Positions 37,901-51,639 of a stretch of 64,000 nucleotides of DNA are shown one piece after another; within the stretch, counting starts at the first letter, position 1; each line of letters opens with the position of its first letter. The stretch covers positions 795,812 through 859,811 of the forward strand of contig JAQGDQ010000027.1 of assembly GCA_030141605.1 (NCBI GenBank). Reading direction: 5' to 3'. The stretch comes from Tubiluchus corallicola (lineage: Eukaryota; Priapulida; Priapulimorpha; Priapulimorphida; Tubiluchidae). The translations under genes were made by a program, and so were the position numbers. Below the pieces are notes generated by a model. The model ran no database searches. It saw only the letters and a program-made list of their open reading frames with translations, and had not been told where the DNA came from.

Positions 37901-40900
37901 CCCATGTCTGGCCAATCCAAGAATTTTCATTAGACTTGGTTAAGCAATTTTTGTGTATTTTGTTAAGTGATTAAAAAGCCAACGGCAATGGCTAAGGTAA
38001 CAAATTCATTTTTTGTATTATAATTATGCAACAATGTTATTTTTATCAAAACTCCGTTGTTTTGCTTGCGCTTGCTTCAGTGAACACTGAAATTGTTGTG
38101 TTGAAATTTGTGAATTTGTAGTATCTAGTGCATCTCGTAAACTTACAGTAAAAACTTAGTCTATAGTCACTCTTTTTTTCTGTAACTGTACTGATGTACT
38201 TTTAAGAAGCGATATTAAAAACATGATGATTTGCTTACAGGTGTACCAAGAATGTTTACACCACCAAAACAAACTCAGAAAAAGCCGTCGATAAAAGGAA
38301 ATGCAAATGCGTTTGAACAAAGTAAGCACCTGTTTGAAAAAGCTTCAACTCCGGCTCATGATCAAAGTGTTACTGAAAAGCCCAAGCTCAGGTCTTCTGC
38401 TATCGAAAACGAAGCAAAGGTGGTATCAAAGGCTCAGGCAGCAGTTGAGAAAGTACCGAGCTTGAAGCGTAAAAATGACTGTACGGCTATTAGCAGCGAA
38501 GAGTTAAATGCTAGGCGACAAAGAGTTAACAGCGGTGACAGCAGTAGCGGTATTTCGACCGCATCTTCCCTGTCTGGAAGCAACCCTTGCCTGGCGCAAA
38601 GTAATCCATCTTTGACACAGCAGGATTCGTTTACAGGAACTGGCACAATGACTTTTGTCACTAGGGACCCCGATGTTCTGTCGGCAGAAACTGTAAAAGA
38701 ATTTAAGGATAGAAGTCGTAAGAATCCACCCACCAGTCCGGTTAAGTTTAGCCACACACCGTCTAGAGCAAGGCTGGTTGTGGAATATTCACCTGATGCA
38801 AGTCCTCCCAGTAAACCTACCACTCAGGAAAAGAAGGCAAAGAAGAGAAAAAGTTGCGAGGATGAGGAATTTCCGGAAGGAACAAGTCAATTTGCTGCTG
38901 CCATGCGAGCATTTGGTGGCGCAGCTGTGCAGACACCTAAAGGACGTCCGCCAAAGTGTCCTACAAGCTCATCCAAATCTACGCTTCATGCTAAGAATGA
39001 GTGCTCAGTGAAAAATCTTTCCCCAAAGCCGTTTAGAACAACTTCTCCTGCGCCTGTACGTGAGCCGTCGCCGGCTCCATTAAAGGCACCGTCACCTGGT
39101 GCAGCTACACGCACCAAAGCACCTCCTCAGAAAGTTTCATCTAAGACTGACCTCAGTCCCGGAATGAAACACCGGCATCAGCACTTGATGGAATCTGTGG
39201 AGACGTGGAAACACACGGAAAACAAAGCCAAGGAAGAACGAATGAATGAAATGTCAACTCTTTTAAGTCAGTGGGAGCAAGTATCCGCTGCAGCGGAACC
39301 TCCCATTCTGGATACACAAGAGCGTGAAAGGGTACGATTTGTGTACTTAACATTTTTCCAGAAATTATTATGTTATCTTAATACAGTTTGACTTTGTTTG
39401 TTATTAGGCTCATAAAAATGCCAAATCCAAGGGAATTGGAATTTTTGTTGCCGTCTCCGGACTAAGATAGCAAGTGTAGTAAAATATCTCCAGGAATTTT
39501 ACAGTTCAGTTGTTTTAAGCTTGTAATTGGAAATTACAGTGCACTTTGTAATTAATTTGATTCTATCTTAACCCAGAAATTGGCTCTTTTTGTAATTTGC
39601 ATTTCACATTTGCCATGTAGAATTTGTGCTCATTTCTCAAATACTTAAAGTTGAATAAAGTTTGACTGTGATGAAATGCTTGTGATCACTTGTTGAAATT
39701 TTGTTTTACTGCATTATTTTTGCTACATACTGTAATTGGTTTTTTTGCACTAGAAGTTTGCTATTTTTTAGGAAACAGAACGCCACACCTATGCCAAAAA
39801 AGACACTGGTAATTACTACAGGGGAGCCACGCCTACGAAAATTGCTATACCAAAGACCGATGCCTTCAAATTTATACCTGCACCAGCAAAACCTCCTCCT
39901 GGCCCAGCACCAACAAAATTTGTTGCTGAACAGAAGATGGCAGCACATCCTGCTGCTGCAACAGCATCAAGCTTACCGCCACCTCCCAAAATTCAAAATG
40001 CAGTGTCGCCGAAAAAGTTGCCGCCTTCGGGTAAATTCGTTAATTGAGCTTGACTTTAGATTTGACTAATAATGTTGCATAAATAGATCGTATAATCTGC
40101 TTGTTACTCTTTGTTATTGCATTTGCTAATCAAAGTTTTTTTACTAATTCATTTTTTTCATTTTAGCAAAATTCTGCTTTTTCCTAAACTTTGCTTGCCT
40201 TGTGTTTCTGACCAAAATACAGAAGTAAGAACTAGTAGTGGTATTGGTAGTGGTAGTAGCAGCAGCAATAGTAATTTCATATCTTGAAAAGTAAATGGAG
40301 TTTTGTGTAAATAGAATTGCAGTCAAATGGAGTTTTATCATGAGGTTATGATTACATCATTTACATGTTATGTTGCATTTTTTATCCTAGATGCTAAAAA
40401 ACTATCCAAGTCTTCTCTGTATCCAAGTCTTGAGTCGCTGATGTCGACTGAAGAAGAAGATATGGAGGAAAATTTTCAAACAAAACAAGTGATTGCAGAG
40501 ACTGGTACGCTTTCAAGTTTAGGCAAAAAATATGTAATTTACCTTTTGTGGGTTTGTCAGAAAGTGCCACATTTGTTAACACAGTTTTTAGCAAAACTTG
40601 CATAATTTGATGTTGTTCAAGGTACTGGCTGGAAATCCTTTTGCAAGATATAGCACATGAGATATGTTAAATTAATACGTGACTGAATGGCCACCATCGC
40701 AATGGCCTATCTGTGTGTAACATGTGTACTTCATAAATCAGGATCCAGAAATAACATTCGTTATTCAAATAACTCATTCACCAAGTTTACATTTTTTCCT
40801 GTGATTCTATTTTGTATTGTATTAGACTTAATACTTAACAGTGTAAGTTCATCATTGGAGGAGGGATTTTTTTCCTTTGTGAATACTTAAACTATGTTTT

Positions 40901-43900
40901 TTTTGCATTAGATTCAAGAAAGATATCCAAGTCATCACTGTATCCCAGCCTTGAGAATTCTATGTCTACAGATGATGAAGGAGAGGAGCCTCCCGCAGAA
41001 GACAATGGTAAGATTGTCTTCACTCTTGACAATGCTAAGGATTAAACCAATTTTTAAAAAGCTATTTACAAGTATTTGTATATATTGTAGGGTACTATAA
41101 TGTTATTTTTGAATGTGTCATTGTCTCACTCCAGAAAGTAACAGCTCTTCACTTGACTCGTTGGTTAATGATTTGGGGGACAGTGTCGGAGCAGCTTGCG
41201 CAGAACTGGATGATATGCTAGATGAAGCCCTAGACAGCGTGGATGAATTACCTTCACCTCCTAAACCACCAAGCTCAAAGGTCTGTCCTGCTAGAAACTA
41301 AAAAAAAATTGAGAATAAAAATTTAATCAAATTATCTTTCATATTAACAAATAGACTTTGTTATATATCATGCAAGCTTGGTTGGATAGTAAATAACTGA
41401 TCTAATAAGTAATTTCATTTCACTAAGCTATTGATTATTGTTCTTAGTTCTTTCTTAGTTTTTACAAATGTAAACATTTAGAACTCTCTTTTTTCTCAAG
41501 GTAGCTAGGCCAAACAGTCAATGCTCCTTTAAGCTAGCATAACATGTTTCATTCTGTTGAACTAAAAGGTCAATGCAATTACATGGTAATCATTTGAAAA
41601 ACAAATTGTGTTAATTTTAGAGAACACCAGCTCCGCAACCACCCAAGAAGGATTACTCGTCACCGATGCCAACTCCGTCATCAAACGATACCCCACTGAT
41701 GTACAGTGTCAGTTTTTATCGTAATCAGAAAAAGCATGACGTGAGACCACCGGTGCGCGTGGTGCGTCGTGGAGCTGAACAGCATAGGAGCTCATCGCCA
41801 GAAGCAGAAGACATTGATTCTAATGAACCTACAATTCACGAGAAAATGAAGGTAAAACCAGCCTGTTGGTGATGTAGCCAGGAGGTGTTTCCCTGAAAAT
41901 GCAATTAGTCTCCATTTTACATTGTTTACGATATTTGCTTGTTTTAGCGCCTGTGCTTAATTGTATAATATAGTAAAATATAGCATGAGGTATGTTAAAT
42001 TAACACATGACTGAATGGCTACCATCGGAATGGCCTATCTGTGTGTAACATGTACTTCAAAAATCAAGATCGAGAAATAACATGTGTTATTTAAATAACT
42101 CATTCACCAAGTTTACATTTTTCCTGTCATAGAATTTCCTGTTAGAATAGCCAATCTAATAAGCGCCTAAGGAAACGGAATGAAAAAACAATAAGTGCCC
42201 TTATTGTAGATCAATGTTTTGAAGAAAGATGCGTCAGTTTGAGCTCATGTATGAAACTTTACCCTATATCTGCTGATGCTGCTTACCTTTCCTAACTGTC
42301 TTTGCGAAAGTACTTTACTAGCTCATGGATGACCTCTTTAATTTAATAAAATAAATAGTAACATTTCTGCACAGTGAGAGGTTTTTGCTCAGAATCTTTT
42401 TGTGAATTGACATGCTGTACTTTGCAAATGTAATTTATCATTCTGCAGGCTACATATTTCTTTTTACTGGGGAATGTGCACTGTTGAAATGAATATTGAC
42501 AAAATGAAAAAACTCTCAAGATCGATTACATTAATTATTAATGGCAGCATATGGCATTAGCATTATAGTTCTAGCAAAGTGTGCACTGGCAAAATCTGCA
42601 GGAGCTAAAGTATTTACACATGAAATTTGCAATTTGTGAAATGAAAGTATCTTGAATTTGACTGTATTAATCATTAATAGCAGTGTATAAGAGTGATATT
42701 ATTTACACTGCCAAAATGCACGCTGGCAAAGTGTATCCAGTAAAATTAAACATTCATAAAAAGCAAATTACATCTTAATTATTGACGGAAATGTATTTGA
42801 TTTATTAATATGTTTTTCAGGTACTTGAACAAGAAATAAATCGACAACAGTCTATTATTGGTCAAGCCAGTGCTGCGTTAAATGTTGCTCGTTCTCGTCA
42901 AGAATTCCAAGGTTCGGTGGAACAGGTTGAAGGAGAAAAACTTTTGTTGATTGCATGTATGTATGACATTAAACAAACTGGATTCATAATAGATTTTATC
43001 AGCTTATAAGCTACCTATTAACTTAGTAATTTTCTTGTAATTAAATTTCATAGCAAAACCCACTTTTGCAGTGAGATGTGCTCATTTTTCTCTCTCTTTC
43101 TCTCCCTCTGCCTTTCTGCCTCTTTTTCTCTCTCTCCTCTCTCTCTCCCCTCTCTTTCTCCTCCCCCTTCGCTCTCTCTCTCTCCCCTCTTTCTCCTCCC
43201 CCTTCTCTATCTCTCTCTCACTCTCTCGCTTTTTTCATTAAAAGCTTTCGTCTTGTTTAAATGCAGTCATTGCTATAGTTGGCATTATGCTGCTCAAAGA
43301 CTTGAAATATTCCTTTGAAATAATACATAAGCATTCACAAAACTGTCATATCTTGGACGGAAATAAATTTTTCGAAAAGTGAATGCCCGATGGCCATCCT
43401 CTAGGGCACAGTGATCAAAATGATATACTAAGCTTGGCTGGGTGTGGTGTGAATCTCATGATCTAACCTTGGACACATATATAACATACCTATTGCTTCG
43501 CTCTTATACGATGTATGATACTTCATATTATTTATGGTAAAGGATTTAAGCACAAAAACAAACGTACGTCGAAAACTATTTTGTTTATTTTTTTAGGTCA
43601 GAAGAGAACTGCATGCATAACTGAATTAACTAGACTAAAAGCTTTGGTGGCTAAACATGGCAAAGCGGCACAGCAGCTGGTCTCATCGAACAAGGGTTCT
43701 GTCACATTAAAAAACCTCCGCCTTCCACTGAAGAGAGAATTTTTATCTAGCAGAGGCGGTCCAAATGGTAAGTACCTTATAGTACAGATCATTAATTTAG
43801 TATTTTAGTAATTTTGTCTTGCATTCAAAGCTATTATATCCGGCATTTCAATGGAAACCAAATGATAGTTTGTTGGATGAGTTTGTGATTTGTGAAAATT

Positions 43901-46900
43901 TTAATAACATCAAAATTGGCTTCATAAGTCAACTTTTTAATTTACACTTCTATGTCATGCTCTTTTCTACGTACAATATAGCCATAGAGTGATTTTACAC
44001 CTCTATTACAGAATCAGCATGGTAGTAAAAAAAATAGCTCAAAACTTCAAATGTAGACTCAAAAAAAAATCTCAGTTGTTGAGTAAAGTAAGAGTTTTCC
44101 ACAACATGAACGTTGCTGGTCAATTAGCAGCAAAGGAAATTTGAAATGAAATTAAGGAGGGATTTATGAAACACCATGTATTAAACCAGTTTTGTTATGT
44201 AGTGGTTGTGAAGATGAATCATGGTACTACACAATAACATATATATAAATTCTGGTTTTTGTCAGTTGCTATGGGTTCTGAGTCTGATTTACGTAAAATC
44301 CTTCACGACTGTAGGAATTTACTACATTTTGCATAGGTTCATGAAATCCTGCTTTCACTAAGCAACGATTACATTATATTGGATGATTGGCAAAAGATTT
44401 TCAGCAACTACAGTCTTTGCACCATACAATGTGCAGTATAACTTGTGTGAAATACAGAAAATTTTAACTGTCCAGACACAACCCTCCTATACACTTTGAC
44501 CTCAAGTCTCCTCTATTTTAAGCAGAAATTGTTATTAAAAGATGAGACGAGTGTAATTTGTCCTTGACTGATTGGTTGGCTTTTCTTGGAATAGCAGCAG
44601 AACTCTGCACAGCTTAGGCTGTAGCAAGCAGGTGATCAATAAATTCGTGTGTACAATCGAGCAAGTGTGAATCAGAGTATGCTACTCAATAGGCTAAATT
44701 TGAGTGGGTGAGAAGGCTTGTTTTAATTTCGTCCAATTAAATCACAATACATGTTTGGATAGACCTATTTTGAGTAGTGCAGTACTGAAGGAGTTAATGT
44801 AGAAAATTGTACTAAAAGGTTGTTGGTGTTTTGCCGGTCGATTTTACGGTAGTAAGTTAATCATAAACATTTTTTCTAGATTTGTTTGTTCACTACTTTC
44901 TCGTGTTGATAAGAAATGGTCCTCAAGTTGTCAACACTCAGATGCTGAGCACGAGAGAGAATGTCACCCGGGACAGCCTATGCTTCAGCAACTGTATTTG
45001 CCTACAAGATCTTGACAGTCACTTCAAAATTGACATAGATGTCTATGGGATGGTAGGTTAAATCAGACTGAGAATTTTTCATTTATTTAACTATTCTGAT
45101 TCGTTTTAGTCTGCTTGATTTTGTTCGTCCTCAACTCACTTGTCATTTCATTTATAGGAGTTCTAAATTTATTATGTAAACTGTATAGTAACCTATTTCT
45201 TTGCGTTATTGCATTTCCTTTTTTCTTTAACATCATTTAAAATTATGCACTTGAGACCATTAAAAGTCTATTATTTAACATACTATTTAAGTTAAAAGCT
45301 ATTAACAGTTAAAGGTAAATGTACAGTTATCAACATGAATTAAAAGAATGATTGTGTAAATAAGCAGTCATAATAAACTATGACAGATTTGATTTTTGTG
45401 AGTGAGACAGTACAATTTTCTTTACATTCGCACATGTTTTAAACATACTGTGCACTTTGAAAAATTAATTTATAAATTAATAAAAATATACAAAGAGACA
45501 TTAGATGTATTGTATTAGATGCAGAAACAGTGAAAAAATACACAAAAAAATCTAGTGTAGCTCATTGAAGGAGTCTTAGGCTCGTTTATCGCTTCTGACT
45601 TCTAAACAAAAGAAGTGCTCCTCGGGAGGTAAAAAACTGCTAAAGAAGCAGTAAAAACTCAGATTGGTGAAATACGTATCCCTCAATTTACCGCAAAATG
45701 ATTAAATTTTATTGTTTCTACGAACTTGATTTACGGCTGCGATTTGACTTTTCATGCCTTTTCGTTTCAGAACACCTCGAAGGAAAGATTAGTAACTGGA
45801 AAGAAGGGCAAGGTAATGTCTTGGTAATCTTAGAATATATGTGGTCAGGCTTGGTGTCCTCTGCACATCCTGGTTCCAAGTTTGCAGCAACTCGCCACTT
45901 TTGTGTAGAGCTAGATGGCTAGTTTGGACTTACACATAGTCTGAGAAGCTAACTGACCTGGAATACCAGTTTGTTAGCATGTGAAGGTCACTACAGCTTT
46001 GACTTCTGACAGAGATTCTCCTGTGGTGTTGTTACTTAACATTGACTCTTTGTGTTGTGTGGCTCCTTCATTTCATTTATAAATAACTTAAGAAAAGCTT
46101 GCACTGCAGTTATAGTGCTTAACTGTTTCAAGAAGGTTTACTAAATTAATGGGTTAATTATTTAGTTATTAATTAAGTCCTTCTTGGTTAGCTAAGCATA
46201 ATTTTTATTATTAGAGCCCAATCCTTAATTCATCTATGAGCATATACCCAGGTTGCTGGACTATTCCATTTCAGGAATAGCAGGTTGCAGGTTGCATTTG
46301 ACTTGTTAATTTCCTTTTTGCTCCAGTTTTGTCTTAATGGCCTACTGATACTCATAAGTGCTAAAATGTTGCCAATACCAATAACTGTCTTTTTGCAGAA
46401 AACACCGAAAAAGAACAAGTCGCATTCCGTTTTACAGAATCCAGGTATTTTTATCACAATGGTTTTACAGTCTTGTGCTACCTTTGTTTAACTGTGTGGA
46501 AACCATCTGTTTAATTGTTCCCTTTTTAGTAGATAATTAACAGACTCTTTATTGACTGCTGCATAATAGTTAAGCTCCAGTTTATTTTTTTCACAACAGG
46601 CAAAACTTTTGATCCCATTTCTTCATGTAGTTCATAGTGATATGCCTTTCACATTGCTACATTGTAGATTTCTTAAAATGTTGGTTTCTTCAGTGAAAAA
46701 CTTTACTTATATTTCTAGCTTTAACCAGTCCAGGTGGACCGCTAGCAGTGAGGACTAGCAGTTTTACCTTGATAGGTTATACGTCAATTACACTGCAAAA
46801 TGTGCACAAAGGCAAACATACTCTGGAGAAGGTAAGACATGTACTTGTTTAGTTATGTGATTAGTCATGTGGCATACTGTGACAAAGCAAAACCTTGTGT

Positions 46901-49900
46901 GACGATGTGACGCTACTTTGTAATGATTTAATAGGCATGCAGCTCTGCACAGCTTAAGAGGTGGATACGAAATTTAAAAGCATCTACATCATTTTACCTG
47001 CCTATAAATTTTATGTACTTGTCTTAAATGGTCTATTTGTGTTTAATAATTATGTTTTTCAAAGAAACTTCTTTAGATATGTTTTTGGTGAAAGAGGCCA
47101 ATTTGTTACCGAATTTTGCTAGTTTTACATTATTTCTTTGTTTTGCTGCTAGGTCTAATATTTGAAATTGGATTTTCCTAGTACATAACATTTTTTTTCA
47201 CTTTTATAAATTTTTTTGGGTAACGTGATTTTATGAAATTCGAGAAAACCATGTTTATAAAGTTCTTGATAAACCGACTAACCATACAGAAGAGGGTATT
47301 TGCTTAACCGATGTGTTTAGCGGCAAACATGCTGGGATAATGTATAATAATAACGTTAACCAGTTTCTTTCTTTTCCGGCATGTTTAAGGTTCCATTCTT
47401 ATCGCCGCTTGATGGTGTACTGCACGTCGACATCACCTGTCATACTGTAGCCACTTCAACACATAAGAAGGGATTCCTGGTAAATCTTCGTTTGCTTTGA
47501 AGAATTAACACACTTTTGAATGCCAAAAAGTTGTCATACATTATTAAACGCTGACTGGCATAATAGCTAAATGATTTCTGGAATCTTGATATTGTTGTGG
47601 ATGAGAATCAGAAAGCTGCGTTCAGAGTTCAGAGCCAAGGCTATTCTTTTATTTTTCTTGCAGTTTAAAGGAAAGAACAAGTCACTCAGTATATTGGGTT
47701 TATTTTTCTGTTATCACTTAAACTTTGAAAAATATAACAAAGAAATTTGCAAAAAACTATCTGCCATTTATTTGAAAATCATGACGTAACTGGCAGATTT
47801 CGTGACTTTTCGTAAGCGCGCCCTGCAAAAACTAATTCAAACTTCTGCAGGTTTACCTAAGGTTCACTAAAATATATTACAAAATTAGCTATCTAATATT
47901 TTTGTAAAAACTTGTTATACTTTTGACGACAGTTGACAGTGTGTTACTTTTCTTCAAGACAACTGACGTCATTGGAAGAATGGGCATTGAAAATGAGAGT
48001 GCCCAAGGATAAAGTGATCGCAACTTTAAAGTGATTTAACCAGTTACACAAGGCGCTTATTGCAGTTTTATTAGTAAATCCTTCTAACAGTTGTCATGAA
48101 CATTCAAATAAGTTTAACTTCCTAGAAGACTTGGCCTTTCCTTTAACATTGAATTTAGCCGAGACTGCAATTTTAAACTTATTCTAATTGCTTTGTAAAT
48201 GTGCTTCTTAACTGAAGCTTGCTGACAATGCCAAAAATGTGACAATTAAAGAACGCATTGATTGTTTTTTACTCTTTAGTTAAATCTGTGTATTTCAGAC
48301 CATGTTTGACGATGTCAGTGGTTTTGGCGCTTGGCACCGCAGATGGTGTGTGCTCGGAGAGAGCTTCATGTCTTACTGGAAGTATCCAGATGATGAGAAA
48401 CGAAAGGTGTGTCTTTTATCTTACGTTAAAACTAGGTGTCTATAAATAATGCCTCCGAGAAAAAAGTCTTAATAAGCAGAAAACAATTGGCAACAGAAAT
48501 CTATGATTTTGAAAGTTTTACTTGCCCAGCTAATTTAAAAGTCATTCTATAATACCTGTAAAAACTGGCTGATTACTTTACAGACTTTTATTTTTCACTC
48601 ATTGAAAAATGGTGAAACTGCAATACAAACAAGAAAAAAGAACATCAAACAAAAGTAAAGCAACAGTAAATTGGAAATAAATAAGTCACAAGCATTAGCA
48701 AATTAACAACAAGCATACTGAAGCAGAAAATGACTCAAAATTAAACCACAACATACAGATTGACAGAAAAAAAGCAAAATTTACTAATAAATAAGCTTTC
48801 TAACAGATCACAAATCAGCAGGCACCTGCACGCGCATGCACGCCTACACAAAAACTCGCATATGCTTTCACTTTAAACAGTTGCAAAAAATCAATACTTA
48901 TGCATGATTGTGACAAAAAAAACGCCATCAGAAACTATTAAACAAACAAATGAACTTACAAACAACTGAAATCAAATGAGACATACTACAGGCATCAGTA
49001 TAACTAAAAACAGGATTTTGCACTATTCAAAGGCTGTTATCTTCTCATACTAGAGCACCCAAGCATGTTAAATAATCGCACCTACAGGTAATACAAAATA
49101 ACAACACTCCAATCAACACACCTGGCTTCACTATACCCACACTAGCCTGGGAGATAACAATACCTGTTAATAGCCCACCTTCCTCCCTCGTACAGCCAAC
49201 AATTTTGTAGGATATGATTGGATCAGTGACCTGAAGACTGGGATTAATGTTTTTGTTGAGTTGAACTGAATGGTATGGAAATTCACTGGACTTTAACCAC
49301 TCAAAATACATACACATAAGCTATCCTGAAAAACACTAAGATTATAAAAAATACCAGTATTCTTTGGATAAGCTTGTGAGATGTCTGCAATATATCTATT
49401 GGAGGATTTTGAGTCCTTTGAGTCACTATTCCAATATACCCCTCAAGATCCCTGACTGTGCGAGCTGTGTCAGGGGTCTACATCAAATTTTGAGGGGATG
49501 GTAAATTTGGCATTGTTTGAACAATACTCTTATGTATTAAATTATTCTGTACTATTATTTATTGTTTTTGTAATCCCCCAACTCAAGGTTATGTACCACC
49601 TTGTACAACATTGCTACTGATTTAAAATCTTTCATATTTTATTGAAAGATAAATTTTTGAGGCACTAGTGTTATGAGCTAGAATCTTCATGTTAAAAATC
49701 AGCTATCCATGCAATTAAATGCACAAACGTGAAAAATTACAAATTTTATAAACAGTACTTACTTCACACCAGCGAACTTGTAGAATTTTTGGTTTATATA
49801 TATGCTTTTCAAGCATCTTCCCCCAGAATACCCCATTATCAGAGACTGGTCAGATTAATTGGCACTCAAATACTGTTTTTACAGCCACCTATTGGCAGCA

Positions 49901-50942
49901 TAGACTTGACATTATGTACTACTGAAAAAGCTAAACAAGTAGCCAGGGATATCTGTGCCAGACAGCATACATTCATGATTGAAACAGTGAGGCCTAGAGC
50001 TGCAGGTGATAGAAACACGCTCATTTCCGAAAGCCATGATGATATGACCGAAATTAGGTAAGAAAATGGTCTCTTTTTATCCATGATCGATTTTCTGTTG
50101 CAGTATCATCCCACATATAGCAAGCTGTACTTATTTAAACCACAATGAAACACTGTTCATAAATGAAACTTTAAATAATTGCATTGAAATTTTATGTCAC
50201 TTGTTGTCTTGCTATTTACAGAGCTTATATTAACAGCCATTTTTAGAGTCAGTCATTTGAAATAAATTTAGATATCATTGTGTAATGTTTGGAAAAATAA
50301 CCTGAGCACTCATAGTGCACTGTTTGCTAACCAAGCAAATTTAAATTACTTTGTATTGTCAATAAGATCTTACTTTATATTCGTAATAAGATTAATAATG
50401 TGTTTTTTGTTGAGTGGTGCACACTGGAATGACGATGAATTTTACCAGGTGCCACAAATATTTTGCATTATTAAGAATTTTCTTTTCTAATTACATATAG
50501 TCTTTTAAGCAGGTAAGCATAATGCAAAGTAATATAACTTTGTGTGGGAAGTTTTCTGGGAGTTACTTTAACATATCATTTTCCTCCCCTTTAATGAGGT
50601 TCATGATTATCAATTTTAAGCCGACAACAATCCAACCTAAACTTCTTTAATCTAAGCATGAATAGCTGCAACAAGTACTTCATTTGCTGTGCATTTGTTC
50701 CAGCAGCACTGAGACAACTCTTGCATTTTTTCTCAATATTTTCCTTTAGTTGCAAAATAGCTATTGCTAACTGCTTGTATATCTGCTTCTGGTGAACAAT
50801 TCCTTTAATTGATTAATATACTTCTAGGTATTTACTATCAGCTGATTCTAAGGAAGAGCGTATCGAGTGGTGTGATCAATTCAACGAAACACTAATTAAC
50901 TTGCGCATGTGGAACCCGGACGTTGCCAGAGTTACGAAATAG
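30843..50942 (+). CDS. ANLN: Anillin, 24 exons, complete
   Basis: Scaffold of the cytokinetic contractile ring, linking actin, myosin, septins and RhoA at the cleavage furrow. Exons: 30843-30878, 31328-31445, 32432-32533, 33137-33461, 33842-33974, 34494-34538, 35821-36042, 37377-37539, 38241-39331, 39772-40030, 40391-40504, 40912-41007, 41135-41280, 41621-41851, 42821-42956, 43597-43767, 44880-45052, 45771-45812, 46399-46444, 46719-46831, 47390-47479, 48299-48406, 49885-50057, 50828-50942. All phases close, giving 1415 aa if every exon is used (human about 1124). The N-terminus has the anillin-type [11 protein letters not shown] motif. [15 protein letters not shown] follows in exon 3. Exon 9 holds basic KKAKKRK (possible nuclear signal) and proline-rich repeats. 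The anillin-homology region runs about 1012-1285 ([51 protein letters not shown]). The C-terminal PH domain runs about 1281-1410 ([26 protein letters not shown]). Exons 11 and 12 are tandem duplicates. An AATAAA in intron 9 (39653-39658) could allow a short isoform. Confidence 0.97.
34918..34948. repeat. (AT)n microsatellite in anillin intron 6
   Basis: About 15 AT units. Confidence 0.8.
36317..36882. repeat. 50-bp minisatellite, about 11 copies, in anillin intron 7
   Basis: The block 'agcagaatgtcggatgatac' starts anew at an exact 50-bp spacing: the 'atgtcgga' motif falls at 36331, 36381, 36431 and so on to 36831. Inner copies (36481-36730) are nearly identical; outer copies carry 'taatca' or 'ctatgc' variants. 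There are no unique spacers, so it is not CRISPR-like. A likely length polymorphism. Confidence 0.97.
40646..40803. repeat. Dispersed repeat, copy 1, anillin intron 11
   Basis: About 158 bp, roughly 85% identical by eye to 41977-42127 in intron 14, same orientation. Shared blocks include 'atggcctatctgtgtgtaac' and 'aactcattcaccaagtttac'. No terminal repeats or target duplications were seen. Confidence 0.75.
41977..42127. repeat. Dispersed repeat, copy 2, anillin intron 14
   Basis: Partner of 40646-40803. Its presence outside the duplicated exon pair suggests an independent mobile repeat rather than part of the exon duplication. Confidence 0.75.
43085..43235. repeat. Polypyrimidine (CT-rich) tract in anillin intron 15
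   Basis: About 150 bp almost wholly C and T on the plus strand, with imperfect internal duplication ('ctttctcctcccccttc' twice). Such tracts can form triplex DNA. The Ser-Leu open frames here are artefacts. Confidence 0.85.
45830..46050 (+). mobile_element. Degraded LTR-like relic in anillin intron 18
   Basis: The segment resembles part of the candidate solo LTR at 14754-15101. Shared blocks are 'agctnacctggaatnccagt', 'aggtcactacagc' and 'tttctgaca'. Both ends have been lost. Confidence 0.55.
47665..48146. mobile_element. TTAA-flanked MITE, copy 2
   Basis: Starts TTAAAGGAAAGAACAAGTC and ends GACTTGGCCTTTCCTTTAA. Full-length relative of 26871-27428, somewhat shorter through internal deletions. 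It lies in anillin intron 21, whose 3' splice site is 150 bp downstream. Confidence 0.75.
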
Positions 50943-51609
50943 TTGCTACATTATGTTTGCTTATTTTTGCTCGTTGTGATTTGTTTAAAATGTCTTGTAT
51001 AGTGTACAAATTACAGGGTAATTATATGACGTAGGCACTGCACTGTTTAGCTTGCTACAGTTGCTGTGTGGAAAAATGCTACTGATTACCGATTAATTAT
51101 GAATTTGAATTGTGCATTGTTAGTGTATGAAGTAATCTTCTCCATTTTTTATTTGTGTAGAGTAGACAGACACATGTACTAGACATGCCGATATCAATGA
51201 TTTTATATTCTGTGATTATTGTGGCTTTACTGGTTATGGTTATATCTATGAACTTAGCTACTAAATTAAATGTTTAATATTGGCACAGTATTTTATGTGT
51301 TGTCACTGTCCAGCAATATCTTGTATTCTTAAGGAAGTCGGTTAGTATTTCTACGTGAAACAACACGTGTTAGTTTTCCACTGAAGATGACAATAACTAT
51401 TAATGACTGATAGTATCTAATAACTAGGATAAGTACTGTATGTGATGCGTTAGTGCTGAATAGTATACCTGCACTTTTTGTTCTCAATTTTGCTATTATT
51501 GGTGTGTGGGTAGTTGAATGACAACTTATTTAAATCTGTCTGATTTTATATTAATAAAAGTGCAAGCAAGTTATCCAGTAAATTGTCAGATTGGTGTTAG
51601 AATTAGTTA

Positions 51610-51615
51610 AATAAA
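51610..51615 (+). terminator. Anillin polyadenylation signal
   Basis: AATAAA about 670 bp after the anillin stop, followed within 25-45 bp by a GT-rich element (gagtgtctgtgtgatg). A second AATAAA lies at 51553-51558. Confidence 0.65.
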
Positions 51616-51639
51616 CACGTTCGCAAACACGAGTGTCTG

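Noticed and set aside
43076-43318. Ser/Leu-rich open frames
   Set aside because: Polypyrimidine tract within an anillin intron.
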